In this document: piece by piece, positions 32,349-40,731 of the stretch
How the letters are laid out: each line of letters starts with the position of its first letter
How positions within the stretch are numbered: position 1 is the stretch's first letter
IMG/VR virus record: IMGVR_UViG_3300024308_000027
Coordinates: 16,835 to 80,834 of that record
Length of the DNA stretch: 64,000 nucleotides
DNA from: a virus
Reading direction: 5' to 3' (one strand)
The notes under the pieces: generated by a model
The model's database searches: none
What the model was told of the DNA's origin: nothing
The model's input: the letters and a program-made list of their open reading frames with translations, nothing else
Position numbers and translations under genes: made by a program

Positions 32349-33503
32349 ATGTTTAACCTTCACACAAATTCACTTACACAACAACTGTCCAATTTTTTAA
32401 ATAATTGGTTGAACTTCGTTTTTGAGAAAGCGAAAAATATTCAGAAAAATTCCTTAGATCCTAAGTTTACTATTGAACAAGCTTTGATAACAGTTTTAGC
32501 TGACTCAACTTGTTCAAGTGTATTGAGCTTACGAAAAAGATTTCTTCAGGAATTTGCGCTTGACATTCCAAATTCCGCGCATGATTTTATTGATATGAGA
32601 ATCAATCATGCTATTTCTGAAGCATACAGCGTAGCCAAATTAGATTCTTACAGGTTAAGCTACGAAAATTTATTTTACATTACCGAAAGCAGGTCAATGG
32701 TTCTTGATGCTCTTCCAGATAATTTGTTTGATCAATTTTCTAAGTTAACTGGAAAACATAAATGGACAACCTCAAAAGTTGTGCTGCACAAATTAAAGCA
32801 TGGTTTAACTCCGGCTGAATCTCAAATCATCTATAGAATACGTTTAGTAGATGCTGATAACAATTTGCAGTTTTGTTTGTTCTCAACTGGTGAAGATCAA
32901 CATTTTGGCATTGTGCAAAATGAATTGTATTATTCTTTTGGTGACACTTCGTTTGTTCAAAAATACGTACCGAATGTAGATGAAACAAATTCGTGGTTGC
33001 GTAAAATCGAAGCGTTTTATACAATGGAGCGTTTGCTATCCCGTGAATTTGAAGATGACAGACAAAGCACAACTCATTGTGAATTCACTGAACTAAATCA
33101 TCGTTGCATGATGGCTATGAAATTGGCATGTTCTTTAGTGCATCATGAATCTTGGATGCCGGATCAGAATCCTTACAGACCAAACAATGTTTGGCAAGCA
33201 ATGGGGCCAGAATATTTGTGCAGAACAGAGTTTCTTAACATTGCTTATGCTGAACATGCGTTACAAAAACATGAGCGCTATGATGTACAACGATTCTCTG
33301 GCATTTCAAAAGTCGAAGGTGAGTACATAGATGTATCGAGGAAAACTCACAGAATACCAAAATGTGTTCACGGTTATCATGCGGATTCAAAAAATTATCC
33401 AATAGGTAAACTTGTCCCCTTCACTATGGAAATGATTGAGAGTCACTTTGCCAAAGAATTTGGCTTGGACAGAAAAGTTTGCTTTACTGACGTAGGAAAG
33501 TAA
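32349..33503 (+). CDS. unknown protein, 384 aa
   Basis: AAGGATTGAATT precedes the ATG, 3 nt after the small exported peptide gene. Helical N-terminal half and a His-rich C-terminal half (CEFTELNHRCMM, SLVHHESW, KTHRIPKCVHGYH) that may bind metal, although no standard metalloenzyme motif is seen. Soluble. Not recognised. Confidence 0.8.
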   Translation: MFNLHTNSLTQQLSNFLNNWLNFVFEKAKNIQKNSLDPKFTIEQALITVLADSTCSSVLSLRKRFLQEFALDIPNSAHDFIDMRINHAISEAYSVAKLDSYRLSYENLFYITESRSMVLDALPDNLFDQFSKLTGKHKWTTSKVVLHKLKHGLTPAESQIIYRIRLVDADNNLQFCLFSTGEDQHFGIVQNELYYSFGDTSFVQKYVPNVDETNSWLRKIEAFYTMERLLSREFEDDRQSTTHCEFTELNHRCMMAMKLACSLVHHESWMPDQNPYRPNNVWQAMGPEYLCRTEFLNIAYAEHALQKHERYDVQRFSGISKVEGEYIDVSRKTHRIPKCVHGYHADSKNYPIGKLVPFTMEMIESHFAKEFGLDRKVCFTDVGK

Positions 33504-33504
33504 T

Positions 33505-34041
33505 ATGGAAAAATTAATCCAATCAGGTCTACTGCTTTCATTTGCCTTTGGTATTATTTGTTTGATTGCTTACGGCATTCAAAACTTTATCAATAGCAGA
33601 AAGATTCGTAAACAGTTAGAAGCGTTCTATGTCAAAATGCTTGTTGATATTGAACGTGCTGAAATTCGTTTTGCAAATGAACATTACGTTCCTCATTGGG
33701 TTGTCGGCGATAAAAATAATTGCATATCGCTATCAGTAGATCCAAACGGAAAACCGATTATTCTTATTGAAGCTTTGCATCCAGAATATCCTATTGTTTG
33801 GTACATGGATAAAGCTTGGAGATTTAAACTGGAATCGTTTACCTACATAAGTAAACAAGAACCCGTTGGAATATACCAACATATTAATAGCGGTTGGCGA
33901 GATTTTCCAGCTAAGAATGAAATTTGCTTGAACAATTTAACTGGCAAACAGCATATGGACATTGTGAGAGCAATTTACAATAGATCTTGGTCTACGTTAG
34001 TTGCGTTACAAAATAAGGAAATAGAAGTTAGCTATGCTTAA
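33505..34041 (+). CDS. single-pass membrane protein, 178 aa
   Basis: N-terminal transmembrane helix at residues 6-25 (SGLLLSFAFGIICLIAYGI), followed by a basic stretch SRKIRKQ and a strand-rich soluble domain (CISLSVDPNGKPIILIEALH). Starts 1 nt after the preceding stop and overlaps the next gene by 8 nt. First of a run of membrane proteins. Confidence 0.78.
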   Translation: MEKLIQSGLLLSFAFGIICLIAYGIQNFINSRKIRKQLEAFYVKMLVDIERAEIRFANEHYVPHWVVGDKNNCISLSVDPNGKPIILIEALHPEYPIVWYMDKAWRFKLESFTYISKQEPVGIYQHINSGWRDFPAKNEICLNNLTGKQHMDIVRAIYNRSWSTLVALQNKEIEVSYA

Positions 34042-34468
34042 ATTCAATATTGCTATGGGTGTTCTTTATCTGCTGTGTGCCTTGGCATTATATCAAAACG
34101 TGAATAATGCAATGGAAGCAAGTTATGTTGTTTCCGCATTATTTGTGTGCGTAAATTTTGTTGCCATATTAACACAAATCTATGCAAGATATTTGAGATT
34201 CAGTTGTTTTTCAAAAGCGATGGTTGCCGTCAATGAAGCTTTTTTCCTTTGTATTCTGCAAAGTAATGGCTATGATAAGTTACCTGCAAAAGTCAAATTA
34301 GATGCGCGTGACATATTGCGTGACGGTGTTTTGCCTGTTCAAAGATATACCAAACGAGATCTTGTTGAACTCGTTGAATATGCTGACGCACGAATAGATG
34401 ACATTCGTAGTGCAGCCACATATTTTACTCAACTACTTTCTGAAATTCGAGAGGCTAAAAATGAGTGA
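34034..34468 (+). CDS. membrane protein, 144 aa, two transmembrane helices
   Basis: Helices at about 3-20 and 32-52, then a soluble, helical domain with Arg/Asp-rich VKLDARDILRDGVLPVQRYTKRD. The start lies inside the end of the previous gene and its end overlaps the next start by 8 nt. Function unknown. Confidence 0.78.
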   Translation: MLKFNIAMGVLYLLCALALYQNVNNAMEASYVVSALFVCVNFVAILTQIYARYLRFSCFSKAMVAVNEAFFLCILQSNGYDKLPAKVKLDARDILRDGVLPVQRYTKRDLVELVEYADARIDDIRSAATYFTQLLSEIREAKNE

Positions 34469-34886
34469 TTCATACCAAAATCTGATGACACCAAGTAGAG
34501 ACATGAAATTTTTGTTGGATGTCGTAAGTGAAGTCAACGGTGAAATGTACGACGCGGCTGCAAATCCAAATATTCAGATGGATGCACGTTTGCGTAAAGT
34601 CGAGGTAGAAACCGGCGATTTTGGACTGACCGTTGTTGTGCATACGTCCGAAGAAGTTTTAATAAAATACATGGGTGTAGTTATTTGGAATTCAGAAGAT
34701 GATCCAAGATATTCACCAAAGTATGGCCATACTGACGATGGAAAAGAAGTTACTTTGATGACACTTAAAGACTTTTTACTACACAGAATGTATGAGATAG
34801 CTGACTTCAGTTTTGTTCTGATAAAGCAGATGCACAAACAAGCAGATCTTATTCCGCAACGCGAATTACCACTTGAGGAAGATTGA
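34461..34886 (+). CDS. unknown protein, 141 aa
   Basis: The ATG at 34461 follows GAGAGGCTAAAA. Soluble and acidic: a strand pair VEVETGDFGLTVVVHTSEEVL, an Asp-rich turn EDDPRYSPKYGHTDDG and a helical C-terminus. One nt before the next membrane protein. Not recognised. Confidence 0.76.
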   Translation: MSDSYQNLMTPSRDMKFLLDVVSEVNGEMYDAAANPNIQMDARLRKVEVETGDFGLTVVVHTSEEVLIKYMGVVIWNSEDDPRYSPKYGHTDDGKEVTLMTLKDFLLHRMYEIADFSFVLIKQMHKQADLIPQRELPLEED

Positions 34887-34887
34887 T

Positions 34888-35382
34888 ATGGCTCCATTTA
34901 TTGTAATAGTCACCTTGCTTGTGATGATAATGGTTTGGGTGTTCTTTGTGTCCATTCAAAGCAGATCAATTCTTAAACGTGAATTTTCAGTTCACTGGCG
35001 AAATGGAAATTCAGTAAAAGATTCGGTTTCTAAATACACGTTAAGTCTTGAAATGTTTCGCAGTGGATTGAGTTCGGTGCCTGATGAAAAATTTCATCTT
35101 ATTCTATCAGAGCTTTTGAGTGAAAAGAACTTTCACGATTTTGATAACATCAAAGTATTTGATTCAGATCACAATCCAGTAAATTCTTACCCTTCGTTTT
35201 CCATATGTCAGACTGGTGAAGTGTCTTTGATGTTAAGTTCAAAAGAAACTAAGACAGTAGAATTCTTTAAATTGGTGAAGGGCGTTAGTTTAAAAATTGT
35301 TTTCACAGAAAACGCTTTAAACTTTGTTTTGCAGCAAGGCGATCTCAGAATAAGTCAGGTTGTTGTATCTCATGGAAATTGA
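34888..35382 (+). CDS. single-pass membrane protein, 164 aa
   Basis: The ATG at 34888 follows GAGGAAGATTGAT. N-terminal transmembrane helix at residues 3-24 (PFIVIVTLLVMIMVWVFFV), then a soluble domain with Ser-rich strands. Its last 11 nt overlap a 49-codon frame. Function unknown. Confidence 0.78.
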   Translation: MAPFIVIVTLLVMIMVWVFFVSIQSRSILKREFSVHWRNGNSVKDSVSKYTLSLEMFRSGLSSVPDEKFHLILSELLSEKNFHDFDNIKVFDSDHNPVNSYPSFSICQTGEVSLMLSSKETKTVEFFKLVKGVSLKIVFTENALNFVLQQGDLRISQVVVSHGN

Positions 35383-35521
35383 AAAAGCAATGAACAAAAT
35401 GATCAGATGGCTGGCCAACTATTCTAGCACCAAGCCAATTCAACCAACACAAGCTAGCAGACAACAAGCTGAAGAAATTCATAAAAAGTTTGCTAAATGT
35501 CATCCCGATAAAAGTAGTTAG
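35372..35521 (+). CDS. 49-aa peptide ending in a J-domain-like HPDK
   Basis: ATG at 35372, overlapping the previous gene by 11 nt and followed after 10 nt by the next. Helical N-terminus, a Pro/Gln/Ser linker, then AEEIHKKFAKCHPDKSS. Basic helix plus HPDK is the core of DnaJ J-domains (helix II and HPD loop), but helix III is absent. It may be a truncated J-domain, a mimic that touches DnaK, or coincidence. Confidence 0.45.
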   Translation: MEIEKAMNKMIRWLANYSSTKPIQPTQASRQQAEEIHKKFAKCHPDKSS

Positions 35522-35531
35522 GAGAAATTAA

Positions 35532-36107
35532 ATGTTACCTCCAATTCTTGATTTTATAAAGAGTGTACGGGAAAGTTTTGGCGGAGCCGAATTCGTTTAT
35601 ACAAATGGAAGCTGTTATAAATTTGCCCGTATGCTTCAATCTATTTACGGGGGTGAAGTTGTTGATAAAGCAGCTCACCAAGTTCTACTTTTAGATGGTC
35701 GTTTGTATGATATTACTGGCGATCTAGGTAAAGCATTCAAGTACAACGATGCTGACGAAAAGTACAGAGATTATGCAGTTCTTGAAGGCCGTCAACTAGC
35801 CTTTTATGAAAACGAACACGCACGGTTTGATTTGTCTTTGGATAAAGACAAGATTACTTCAATCTTCGGTATGGATCAGTTACAAACTTTGGTTGTGCGT
35901 GAAGCTCAATTGTTGGAATGGGATTATGGTGTCGAAGTTGTAGCCAGCATGATTGTATCGCAGTGGCCTGTTGGAAAAGATCAGCCAATTCTTTGTGTGG
36001 CAACTGAAGATAACAAAGAATTGCAGGATTATATTAATCAATCTATTGAAATTTCACAACAAGGTCGCAGAATTTTCTTATACTTAAAATGGCCGCAAGA
36101 GGTTTAA
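35532..36107 (+). CDS. papain-like-fold candidate, 191 aa
   Basis: AGGAGAAATTAA precedes the ATG. NGSCYKFARMLQSIYGG, then HQVLLLDGRLYDITGD about 20 residues on, fits a G-x-C-Y-x-x-A ... H ... G-x-x-Y-D-x-x-G pattern I associate with small papain/NlpC-fold proteins of phages (Cys on a helix, His on a strand, Asp next). Catalysis is uncertain. The C-terminal half is helix and strand with no other motif. Confidence 0.5.
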   Translation: MLPPILDFIKSVRESFGGAEFVYTNGSCYKFARMLQSIYGGEVVDKAAHQVLLLDGRLYDITGDLGKAFKYNDADEKYRDYAVLEGRQLAFYENEHARFDLSLDKDKITSIFGMDQLQTLVVREAQLLEWDYGVEVVASMIVSQWPVGKDQPILCVATEDNKELQDYINQSIEISQQGRRIFLYLKWPQEV

Positions 36108-36108
36108 C

Positions 36109-36984
36109 ATGACTGCATACAGCAAAAAAGGCTTTGTAGATAACATTCATTTTTTATCACCGGAAATAAAACTGACTATTTTGTTGGCTGGCGGCCTGAA
36201 TCTTTTCAAGCACAATGAAGATTACAATTTATCTTGGGTACGTCGAAAAGACTTGGATGCGGCCAAAGTTTGGAATCAAGGAAGCTTGGTTAAATTCAAG
36301 TCCGGTGAGAAACAAAAGGCTCAAAAAGAATACTTTGATTTTGTATTTGGATTGATGGTAAAGGCACTTAAGGAATCTGATACCAAATTTGAAAAGTCCT
36401 TCTATCGTGGAATAGATGTTTCTTTGATAGATGAAAAAGTTCTTAATAGCTTTAGTACAGATGAAGTCTTGAATTTTATACGTAAACATCATGACACACA
36501 TTTACATCTAGTGGACTATAAAACTGTAAATCGCTTATCATGGTGGATGGTAACAAGTTTAATGTCTGACATTCCACAGCTTAAACCTGCTTTGTCTATT
36601 TTCAATTGGTCTACGCCTAAGCGCATGGATTTAGATGTTTTAATCAGTGCATTATTCAAATTGCCTGATTTATTTGACAACTTTTCTTTTAGTGATCGTT
36701 TTATTGAAGAATGCGGCCTGAGATTAAATAAACCTATTTATTTCATTACTCAGATTCTTCATCACTTACGTAAAAGAAATTTGGTTCGTGGTGGAGAAAT
36801 CCCGCACAATAAAACAGAATTATTTTTACGTTACGCAAGAAATTGCAAATCATTGGACAGCGAAAGTCTCAAGTACGTGGAAAACATTTTCAGTTCGTGT
36901 ATAAGTGAGGACACTTTTAATCTGATAAAGAAAATACACGATTCTTTTAGACTTAAACTTCCAGTTTTTACAGAATCTAAGTGA
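36109..36984 (+). CDS. unknown protein, 291 aa
   Basis: Soluble, largely helical and basic. His-rich patch RKHHDTHLHLVDYK near residue 130 and an Arg/Asn-rich ILHHLRKRNLVRGGEIPHNK near 225. An ACTGTAAATC match lies inside the frame at 36523. Starts 1 nt after the previous stop; only GAGGTTTAAC is available as ribosome site. Not recognised. Confidence 0.8.
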   Translation: MTAYSKKGFVDNIHFLSPEIKLTILLAGGLNLFKHNEDYNLSWVRRKDLDAAKVWNQGSLVKFKSGEKQKAQKEYFDFVFGLMVKALKESDTKFEKSFYRGIDVSLIDEKVLNSFSTDEVLNFIRKHHDTHLHLVDYKTVNRLSWWMVTSLMSDIPQLKPALSIFNWSTPKRMDLDVLISALFKLPDLFDNFSFSDRFIEECGLRLNKPIYFITQILHHLRKRNLVRGGEIPHNKTELFLRYARNCKSLDSESLKYVENIFSSCISEDTFNLIKKIHDSFRLKLPVFTESK

Positions 36985-36990
36985 GGAATT

Positions 36991-37338
36991 ATGGAAAAGA
37001 AAGATAAAGCAGCTCATTTTGCGTTGGGCGGTGTTCTAGTTTTACTGCTCATGTTAGTGACAACTGTAATTACCTACATTGCATTAGACTACATGGAAAG
37101 CACTCAATACGAAAAGATGATTCGTAATAAAAACGTATTGGGTGCTCAAATACTGGAACTGCAAAAGCTTGATGTTGAGTACACGCATTTCAGTTGCTTA
37201 CCAATTACCGATGCAGTTGTATTGCATTCTAAGCATGGCCAAACTTTATTACACAAGGCTAACGGTAATCTGGCTACTTGTGCCGAAACACTAGGCATAA
37301 ATTTGAAAGAAGTACGAGTTGTTATGGAATCCAAATGA
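36991..37338 (+). CDS. single-pass membrane protein, 115 aa
   Basis: GAGGAATT precedes the ATG. KKDKAAHFALGG leads directly into one transmembrane helix (residues 10-31), and the remaining 80 residues carry two Cys (FSCLP, LATCAE) and may lie in the periplasm. Overlaps the next gene by 4 nt. Function unknown. Confidence 0.76.
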   Translation: MEKKDKAAHFALGGVLVLLLMLVTTVITYIALDYMESTQYEKMIRNKNVLGAQILELQKLDVEYTHFSCLPITDAVVLHSKHGQTLLHKANGNLATCAETLGINLKEVRVVMESK

Positions 37339-37718
37339 ATAACATAAATCTTGTTATGCGCGATGAAGCGCACTTACCAAATAACATAAAGTTTGGGCCA
37401 GTAGTAGAAAAGGAAAATAATACTGGTCAGATTCAACATTCGATTAATGATCAAAATGGAAAGGCTCGAATTTCAGCTCTGTTAAAAGTTCAGGCTAAAC
37501 TGCTTCAAACTCAGGCTAAGCGTTTAGGTTACATTCGTTTTCTGGATAAGCTTAAACAGGAACAAGCTGAAGTATTTTTTACGGGAAATGCACTTGAGCG
37601 AATTTGCTACATTGAAGCACTTCACGAATTTCAACTGTTGATTATTTCTAAAGTTGTGAAATGTGATGCACTAACTCAAAACTTTTTGATACTACAATCC
37701 AGAATAATGGAGAATTAA
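37335..37718 (+). CDS. unknown helical protein, 127 aa
   Basis: The start at 37335 overlaps the previous stop (AAATGAA). Polar N-terminal 40 residues, then long amphipathic helices (ISALLKVQAKLLQTQAKRLGY) suggesting a coiled coil or helical bundle. Ends immediately before the next ATG. Not recognised. Confidence 0.75.
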   Translation: MNNINLVMRDEAHLPNNIKFGPVVEKENNTGQIQHSINDQNGKARISALLKVQAKLLQTQAKRLGYIRFLDKLKQEQAEVFFTGNALERICYIEALHEFQLLIISKVVKCDALTQNFLILQSRIMEN

Positions 37719-38663
37719 ATGGAAATTTTTAGTATAACCGTTTTTGTTTTCGGCATAATATTTTTGCTTATAGCACTGCATCATATTCAGCCAGCTTATC
37801 CTTTGGCTTGGCTTAAAAATGATCGTTCCGGCAAAATCAAACCAATCAGATTTGAAAGCAAACCCAATTTGATTCAACTGTGCATATTTTTATCAGTAGC
37901 TTGCTGTTTAGCTTGGTTGGAAGTTACTCATGAAATAGTGGTTGCAGAGATCACAGAATTTGATTTAAAGGTTTTCATATTCAGCATATTATTTTATGTA
38001 AGCGCCATGATCGCTTCTCCACTTTTAGTATTATCTCATATTATACACAAGCACAAAAAGTATTTGAAGGATACGTTGGATCAAGCGGCTATCGAACTCG
38101 GATTCGCAATCAACTCATTTGCAGATTTAAGATCCTTGGGTCTTAAACAACTGTCTTTTGTTTTGACGAAGATTGAAGCCAGTGGAATTCTTGAAGTATC
38201 GAAATTTGATGATTTTACTATAGATACTCACAGTTCAATATCACACGAAAGATGGAAAGTATTTTTACCAATAGATGAAAACCACGGCAACAGCGTAGGC
38301 TTTAATTCTCAGTATGATGTGCGTGGGCCAGCTGGCATCAAAGCTAATTCTGAAGAGCCAATGTTCGACAATCCGTTTTCCCATCTTTATCCTAAATACG
38401 AAAGCCATAACAAAGACACGCTTGCCTGTACATGGTTGTATTGTCTACACAATAATGTTGTTATGGATAAATTGATCATTAAATTAAGATCTAATCTAGT
38501 GTTAGATCCGAATAAAACCAATGTTGATTTTTTCATGATTTCTGTATTCTGGCCTGTGTACTTATTGAAGTATTTGCTGGTAAACTTTTTTGCGTTGATC
38601 TCAGTGCTATCAAGCTGTATTGGTAATATGTTCAATAAATATGTTGAAAAACATTCTGTGTAA
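37719..38663 (+). CDS. multi-pass membrane protein, 314 aa
   Basis: Hydrophobic helices at about 3-22, 50-67, 84-110 and near the C-terminus (residues 265-300, FFMISVFWPVYLLKYLLVNFFALISV in pieces). A soluble loop of about 150 residues lies between helices 3 and 4 with a DFTIDTHSSISHERW segment. GGAGAATTAA supplies the ribosome site. Function unknown. Confidence 0.78.
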   Translation: MEIFSITVFVFGIIFLLIALHHIQPAYPLAWLKNDRSGKIKPIRFESKPNLIQLCIFLSVACCLAWLEVTHEIVVAEITEFDLKVFIFSILFYVSAMIASPLLVLSHIIHKHKKYLKDTLDQAAIELGFAINSFADLRSLGLKQLSFVLTKIEASGILEVSKFDDFTIDTHSSISHERWKVFLPIDENHGNSVGFNSQYDVRGPAGIKANSEEPMFDNPFSHLYPKYESHNKDTLACTWLYCLHNNVVMDKLIIKLRSNLVLDPNKTNVDFFMISVFWPVYLLKYLLVNFFALISVLSSCIGNMFNKYVEKHSV

Positions 38664-38672
38664 GGAATTACA

Positions 38673-39215
38673 ATGAGTTCAGATAATCTTTTTCATTTAG
38701 AGTCTAGCAAAAATAAATTGCGGTTTTGGGATGCACAAAATCTGGTTTATCCTCCACTGACAACTTTCGATGAATTTCCCATAGTTGATATGAGTACACA
38801 TTCAGCCATAGCCTTCGATTGTCCAACTATGGTTGTCCTTAACAAGCTACACTTGGACTCGTTTCGTACAGGGAAAAGAATTTATTTGCTTATTAATTAT
38901 TTTCCCACGACACGAGATAACGCTCTTAAGCAGCTTAAGCTTTATGTTGAGCGTAAAGTAGGTCAAATAGATTGGAATCGCGTAACCTTCGTTAGTGTTC
39001 CAGTAGATACCAGAAGAATTGCTTCACGTAGATCTCAAATCAGAGATATAATTCTTTACACATTTGATATGCAAAGTTCTTTAACTTGGACTGATGCAAA
39101 TCGAGCCAATATGACGAAAGATGGCGATTGTTTGATCTCAATTGATTTCATGTACGATCCGCTACCGACACCGGAACGTATTAAACTTGATGTTGTCATT
39201 GGAGAATCAGTGTGA
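38673..39215 (+). CDS. unknown protein, 180 aa
   Basis: AAGGAATTACA precedes the ATG. Alpha/beta with strands RIYLLINYFPTTRD and VTFVSVPVDTRRIASRRSQIRD, the latter Arg-rich. The stop overlaps the GTG start of the dCMP deaminase by 4 nt, so the two are translationally linked. Not recognised. Confidence 0.78.
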   Translation: MSSDNLFHLESSKNKLRFWDAQNLVYPPLTTFDEFPIVDMSTHSAIAFDCPTMVVLNKLHLDSFRTGKRIYLLINYFPTTRDNALKQLKLYVERKVGQIDWNRVTFVSVPVDTRRIASRRSQIRDIILYTFDMQSSLTWTDANRANMTKDGDCLISIDFMYDPLPTPERIKLDVVIGESV

Positions 39216-40183
39216 CTAAACTTTCATATCTACAACAATTTCCAACGCTGAAAACTTATGTGCTGGATATGTTTGTTGCGGCACAGCGTAGCAAGGTTAC
39301 GCGAAAGAAAATGGGTAGTATTATTCTTCAGCATACTACTGGTCAAGTTTGGCAGATTTTAAGTGATGGCTGCAATGGAGTTGCCAGCGGATCAGATCAT
39401 GTGTTTGAAGTTGATGGAATTACACTGCCTGAAGTTATTCACAGTGAAATAAATGCTATTAAAAAAGCAAATTTTGCAAACATACCACACAGATCTCACA
39501 GACCAAAATCTGAAAAGTTTGGCCGTTGTGTAATGTTGGTTATGAGTACGCCTTGTATTAACTGCTCTCAAGCGATCATCAAAACTGGTAAAATTGACCA
39601 CGTTATTTTTGTTGACAGTTACAGAGTGCAAGCAGGTTTAGAGTTACTTGATGAAGCTGGAATTACTTGGGAACAAGTGAGTGCCATGCGTATAAGCGAA
39701 TTGTTGGAAACTCAAGACCAAATAAAATTTGAACTTATGGTCAGCAGATTCCAACAAAACTTTCTGTTACGCATCCAAAATTTTATCACAGCAGCTCATG
39801 TGGCCATGTTGGATGAAAAAGATTTGAATGAACTTAACTTGTTTGTTCGAGGTGCTACACTGTACAATCCAGAAGAAGATTTTGGTGAATTTTGTGATGA
39901 AATGAATCCTGCTTATTATGGTGCAAGTCGCTATCGTAGTTTGCGCTACGGAATGATCAGTGTGGCCGAACTTTTAAAGGAACGTGCAAAAACTTACGGA
40001 ACTATGAAAGATGCTGCTTTTGAAATAAACAATAAAAGCATTGGTGAAGATCCACCAGCTGTATTGGATGTTGTGTTTAAAATGCGTTTAGTCAATGGCA
40101 TAGTAATGGTTGTTGGTTTCAATAGTGTTTTTCAATTATTCGTGGCTGTAGATACAAAAGAGCCTTCACTTAAAATTTGTTGA
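39212..40183 (+). CDS. dCMP deaminase family protein with a C-terminal extension, 323 aa, GTG start
   Basis: Zinc site H77-S-E79 (HSEINAI) and P114-C115-x-x-C118 (STPCINCSQAI), followed by KIDHVIFVD, as in T4 dCMP deaminase. It should convert dCMP to dUMP for the ThyA encoded at 1972. About 165 residues follow the deaminase core, roughly doubling the usual length, with no recognised domain. GTG at 39212 has GGAG 7 nt upstream and overlaps the previous stop. An intrinsic terminator follows. Other nucleoside or RNA-editing-type deaminase activity is the alternative. Confidence 0.8.
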   Translation: MTKLSYLQQFPTLKTYVLDMFVAAQRSKVTRKKMGSIILQHTTGQVWQILSDGCNGVASGSDHVFEVDGITLPEVIHSEINAIKKANFANIPHRSHRPKSEKFGRCVMLVMSTPCINCSQAIIKTGKIDHVIFVDSYRVQAGLELLDEAGITWEQVSAMRISELLETQDQIKFELMVSRFQQNFLLRIQNFITAAHVAMLDEKDLNELNLFVRGATLYNPEEDFGEFCDEMNPAYYGASRYRSLRYGMISVAELLKERAKTYGTMKDAAFEINNKSIGEDPPAVLDVVFKMRLVNGIVMVVGFNSVFQLFVAVDTKEPSLKIC

Positions 40184-40187
40184 TTAC

Positions 40188-40210
40188 AAGGCAGCTTCGG
40201 CTGCCTTTTT
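40188..40210 (+). terminator. intrinsic terminator, TTCG tetraloop
   Basis: AAGGCAGC, loop TTCG, GCTGCCTT then TTT. Perfect 8-bp stem starting 4 nt after the dCMP deaminase stop. It closes the long 18-40 kb unit. Confidence 0.92.
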
Positions 40211-40224
40211 CGTTTGGAAAAATC

Positions 40225-40647
40225 ATGGAATTAAAAATCTTTGAAAACGAAAATCTGATTAAAGGCGCAGAACTAGCTATTAAGCATAGACTGTATGTTA
40301 GTGGTTGGCAGCTAATTAAAAACCTGCGGAACATAGTAAATGAAGAACAATCGAAAGACATAAAGAAAGAAATAGTTTTGGCCTTTATTGATGATATACC
40401 AGTTGGTATTTTGTACAGAGAAACCTTTAGATCAAAGAATAGATCTATTTACAGTCTATATCATCATTTCTTTATACGTGGTAAATTCAGAGGTCTTGGT
40501 ATTGCTAGAAAAATGTTTGAGTATTTACCAAGGCCAAAACAAAAACACAAGCTGTTTGGTACGGTTGGAACAAGCGGAACTGAAAAGTTCTTTAGAAAGT
40601 TGGATGAAAAGTTTATTGTTTATGACTGGACGGTTCCAGTCAACTGA
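40225..40647 (+). CDS. GNAT-family N-acetyltransferase, 140 aa
   Basis: The ATG at 40225 follows TTTGGAAAAATC just after a strong terminator, so it probably relies on read-through or an unseen promoter. Motif A: HHFFIRGKFRGLGIARKMFEYL (R-G-L-G), preceded by the strand EIVLAFIDDIPVGILY and followed by a short C-terminal strand. Basic overall. Acceptor unknown. Its TGA stop lies inside the upstream box of promoter P3. Confidence 0.7.
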   Translation: MELKIFENENLIKGAELAIKHRLYVSGWQLIKNLRNIVNEEQSKDIKKEIVLAFIDDIPVGILYRETFRSKNRSIYSLYHHFFIRGKFRGLGIARKMFEYLPRPKQKHKLFGTVGTSGTEKFFRKLDEKFIVYDWTVPVN

Positions 40648-40706
40648 TCCAAGTGTGTCAAAAATACCTATTGATGGGACAAGCGGTTTTTGCTATAATG
40701 GCTACA
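40642..40706 (+). promoter_or_regulatory. early-type promoter P3
   Basis: TATAAT at 40694-40699 in TGCTATAAT. -35 TTGATG at 40671-40676, 17-nt spacer. The upstream box at 40642-40664 is identical to that of P1 and again ends 30 nt before the -10. Unlike P1 and P2 there is no strong hairpin between box and -10. The leader to the ATG at 40732 is only about 25 nt. Confidence 0.88.
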
Positions 40707-40731
40707 AGTTAAGCAAACAAGGAAAGCAATT

